A stretch of DNA of 6,309 bases from Lachnospiraceae bacterium (GTDB lineage Bacteria; Bacillota; Clostridia; Lachnospirales; Lachnospiraceae). The stretch lies in assembly GCA_022790905.1 (NCBI GenBank), contig JAAVYC010000123.1, positions 1 through 6,309 of the forward strand. Reading direction: 5' to 3'. The notes under the pieces were generated by a model that worked only from the letters and a program-made list of their open reading frames with translations, was not told the DNA's origin and searched no databases. A program made the translations under genes and the position numbers. Below are positions 4,488 through 6,309 of this stretch, one piece after another. How positions within the stretch are numbered: the stretch's first letter is position 1; the number at the start of each line of letters is the position of its first letter.

Positions 4488-5963
4488 TTAGAAAGATTTC
4501 TCGATGAGAGCCACCCACTTCTCATAGCGCTCTTTTCTTTCTTCTTCCGATATCTGCGGTGTGAACTCTCTGTCAACTTCCATCGCATTCTCAAACTCTT
4601 CCATTGTCCAAAATCCCACATGAAGTCCTGCAAGTTCTGCTGCTCCAAGACTTGTAGCTTCCACAAAGAGCGGTCTTTTTACTGTTGCATTTAACATATC
4701 GGACAATGTCTGAGCGAGGAAGTTATTTTTCGAAGCTCCTCCGTCGATTCTGATATCTGACATCGGCACTTTGGATTCTCTCTCGACTGCATCCAAAATA
4801 TCTTTCAGACGGTATACGATTCCTTCTAATGTTGCACGCGCAATATGTGCTCTTGTCGTTCCTCTTGTGATTCCAGTAATCGTTCCTCTCGCAAGCGGTT
4901 TATGGAACGGTGCTCTTAATCCTGCCAGTGCCGGAATAAAGACCACTCCATTGCTGTCTTCTACAGAATACGCCATTTCTTCCGTTTCCGGGGATTCTGT
5001 GATGATCTGGATACCATCCCGCAGCCACTGAATTGCAGATCCGGTTACAGACTCATATCCTTCCAGCGCATAATTGATCTGATCTCCGATCTTCCATGCA
5101 ATAACCGTATCCAATCCTTCGTCCGAGATCAGCAGATTGCTTCCAACATTGATGTCTAAGAAAGAGCCCGTTCCGTTTGTGATCTTTCCACTTCCTCCTT
5201 TTGTACATCCCTGTGCAAACAATGCCGCATGCTGATCTGCAATCGCACTTGTAATTGGAATCGGAGCGCCAAACAATTCAGGATCAGTAGAACCAAAATC
5301 TCCGGAATCATCGCGCACTTCTGGATAGATAGATACCGGTATTCCCAGATAGTCCAAAAACTCTTGATACCAGTCACCTGTCGTCAGATCATAACTTCCC
5401 ATAACTGACGCATTTGAATAACTTACCGCGTGAACCTTTCCTCCTGTCAGATTCCAGATTAACCATGTATCAATCGTTCCCATCAAGGCATCGCCAGCTT
5501 CCACCGCTTTTTTGATCTCCGGCACATTGTCCAGATACCATTTCATCATCATAGATGTATAGACAGGTCCCACTGTCCATCCGGTTCTCTTTCTGACTTT
5601 CTCTCCCATTCCACTCTCATTGATCTCATTACAATCTACTGCTGTTCTGCTGTCTTGCCATACGATGGCATGATATAATGGTTTCCCTGTATTTTTATCC
5701 CATACCACGCAGGTGGCACGCTGATTTGTGATTCCGATGGCCGCAATATCATCTGCCGTGATGCCCGCTCTTTCCATCGCGTCTTTACATCGGTCAATTG
5801 TTTTCTCGTAGATTTCTACAGCATCGTGCTCCACCTTATCTTCCGCCGGTGTATATTGCATAAATTCCACGTAACTTTGTGATACGATCTCAAATTTTTT
5901 GTTATAGATCAGTGCTCTTGTTCCTGTTGTTCCCTCATCGATTACCATGATATACTTTTTCAT
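4488..5963 (-). CDS. glpK: Glycerol kinase-like FGGY carbohydrate kinase
   Basis: A 491-residue, full-length cytosolic FGGY kinase that transfers phosphate from ATP to a polyol. Seen in order: the phosphate-1 loop DEGTTGTRA (9-17), ITNQRAT (78-84), IVWQDSRTA (100-108), GTIDTWLIWNLTGG (162-175), ADQHAALFAQG (242-252) with the catalytic Asp D243, NGTGSF (263-268), ALEG (299-302), GITRGTTRAHIARATLEGI (364-382), and the adenosine-binding DGGAS (407-411). This is the GlpK layout. Two canonical glycerol contacts are changed: the Glu of the RET motif is A83, and the Tyr of the DPYF motif is V134 (GPVY). W102, R82, D243 and Q244 remain. The HPr-phosphorylated His of Firmicutes GlpK (YHFFG) is E229 (PELFG). 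The start has AGGAGG at 5971-5976. It follows the DUF1667 gene by 14 nt. The true substrate may be glycerol or a related polyol or ketose. Confidence 0.85.
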   Translation of the reverse strand: MKKYIMVIDEGTTGTRALIYNKKFEIVSQSYVEFMQYTPAEDKVEHDAVEIYEKTIDRCKDAMERAGITADDIAAIGITNQRATCVVWDKNTGKPLYHAIVWQDSRTAVDCNEINESGMGEKVRKRTGWTVGPVYTSMMMKWYLDNVPEIKKAVEAGDALMGTIDTWLIWNLTGGKVHAVSYSNASVMGSYDLTTGDWYQEFLDYLGIPVSIYPEVRDDSGDFGSTDPELFGAPIPITSAIADQHAALFAQGCTKGGSGKITNGTGSFLDINVGSNLLISDEGLDTVIAWKIGDQINYALEGYESVTGSAIQWLRDGIQIITESPETEEMAYSVEDSNGVVFIPALAGLRAPFHKPLARGTITGITRGTTRAHIARATLEGIVYRLKDILDAVERESKVPMSDIRIDGGASKNNFLAQTLSDMLNATVKRPLFVEATSLGAAELAGLHVGFWTMEEFENAMEVDREFTPQISEEERKERYEKWVALIEKSF

Positions 5964-5977
5964 AAAAATACCTCCTA

Positions 5978-6309
5978 TTATTCTCCTGTTACAGTTTTTG
6001 CCGCTAAAATATGAACTCCTGTATCCAATATGTTTTCATAGATTACCTCACCCGATTTCACCGGTGCTGTTACCGATATAGAATACAGACATTTTAGACA
6101 TTCCTTTATTAATTTTTTTGGTATCATATCGCTGCTGATCACTGGAAGCAGCCTGCTGTCTGCATTTTTCAGCTGTACTGTTGTTGTGAGCATCCGAATC
6201 GGATTCCCATATTCATTCTTCGCGTAATCTTCCCCCCGCTTACATGTATTTCCAGACACTGACAAAACCCCATTATCATCTGTCAGCGTAAGGTCACAGC
6301 TCAAAGGAC
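5978..6309 (-). CDS. DUF1667 protein, N-terminus cut by right edge
   Basis: About 109 residues of a small cytosolic protein whose start lies beyond the right edge. The visible part begins PLSCDLTL; the base pair entering from the edge is compatible with a preceding Cys (codon nGT), so the family motif CPxxC is likely. Next come GNTCKRGEDYAKNEYGNPIR, LTTTVQL, PKKLIKECLK, and VTAPVKSGEVIYENILDTGV near the C-terminus, the last a DUF1667 hallmark (APVKxGDVIxxNxxxTGxD). Function is not established. The family is usually encoded beside GlpA-like glycerol-3-phosphate dehydrogenases and an NAD/FAD oxidoreductase in Clostridia, and the cysteines suggest a small redox or metal-binding accessory. Here it is 14 nt before the GlpK-like gene, so the upstream part of the operon probably holds those flavoproteins. 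The TTG at 6302-6304 is not the start, because homology continues past it. Confidence 0.88.
   Translation of the reverse strand, partial: PLSCDLTLTDDNGVLSVSGNTCKRGEDYAKNEYGNPIRMLTTTVQLKNADSRLLPVISSDMIPKKLIKECLKCLYSISVTAPVKSGEVIYENILDTGVHILAAKTVTGE

Noticed and set aside
2417..4694. Plus-strand frames opposite the oxidase, its partner and the kinase
   Set aside because: They are antisense to genes with strong family motifs, carry no recognisable domain and lack convincing ribosome sites.
1..6309. CRISPR array, insertion sequence or phage attachment at the tRNA
   Set aside because: No spaced direct repeats, transposase or integrase motifs, terminal inverted repeats, or second copy of the tRNA 3' end were seen.

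Overview
The window looks like chromosomal DNA of a low-to-moderate GC Gram-positive anaerobe. The class Clostridia, probably a Lachnospiraceae-type genome, fits best. The reasons are strong AGGAGG-type ribosome sites, AT-rich spacers, sigma-A-type promoters with extended -10 boxes, a tRNA without an encoded CCA, and a DUF1667 protein next to a glycerol-kinase-like gene. Taxonomy is inference. Every gene I can support lies on the minus strand, so the story reads from right to left.

Right and centre (about 6309 to 1929): a tightly packed operon that begins outside the window. In order it encodes the C-terminal part of a DUF1667 protein (usually an accessory of GlpABC-like dehydrogenases), a GlpK-like FGGY kinase, an FAD-linked oxidase most like alkyl-dihydroxyacetonephosphate synthase (AGPS), and a 368-residue protein. 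That last protein has the layout of a GlpC/GlcF-type iron-sulfur electron-transfer subunit but has lost almost all cluster-binding cysteines. Spacings are 14 nt, 43 nt and a 4-nt ATGA overlap, so the genes are surely co-transcribed. The obvious reading is phosphorylation of a glycerol-like polyol followed by flavin-dependent oxidation. However, the kinase lacks two canonical glycerol contacts and the electron-transfer partner lacks its clusters, so this may be a diverged and undescribed pathway. It is the most interesting part of the window.

Middle left (1906 to 614): a DeoR/GlpR-type repressor with its own promoter, then a small single-domain cupin. The repressor leader contains a 38-nt hairpin whose only non-Watson-Crick pairs are G-U wobbles in the transcribed strand, which suggests an RNA structure rather than, or as well as, a DNA operator. 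I see no terminator between the oxidase operon and the repressor, or between the cupin and the tRNA.

Far left (607 to 1): a tRNA-Leu(UAG) gene with a near-consensus promoter and a strong intrinsic terminator, then a promoter and a roughly 130-nt leader for the N-terminal part of an OppB-type oligopeptide transporter permease that runs off the edge. No CRISPR array, insertion sequence, phage gene or plus-strand gene is supported.
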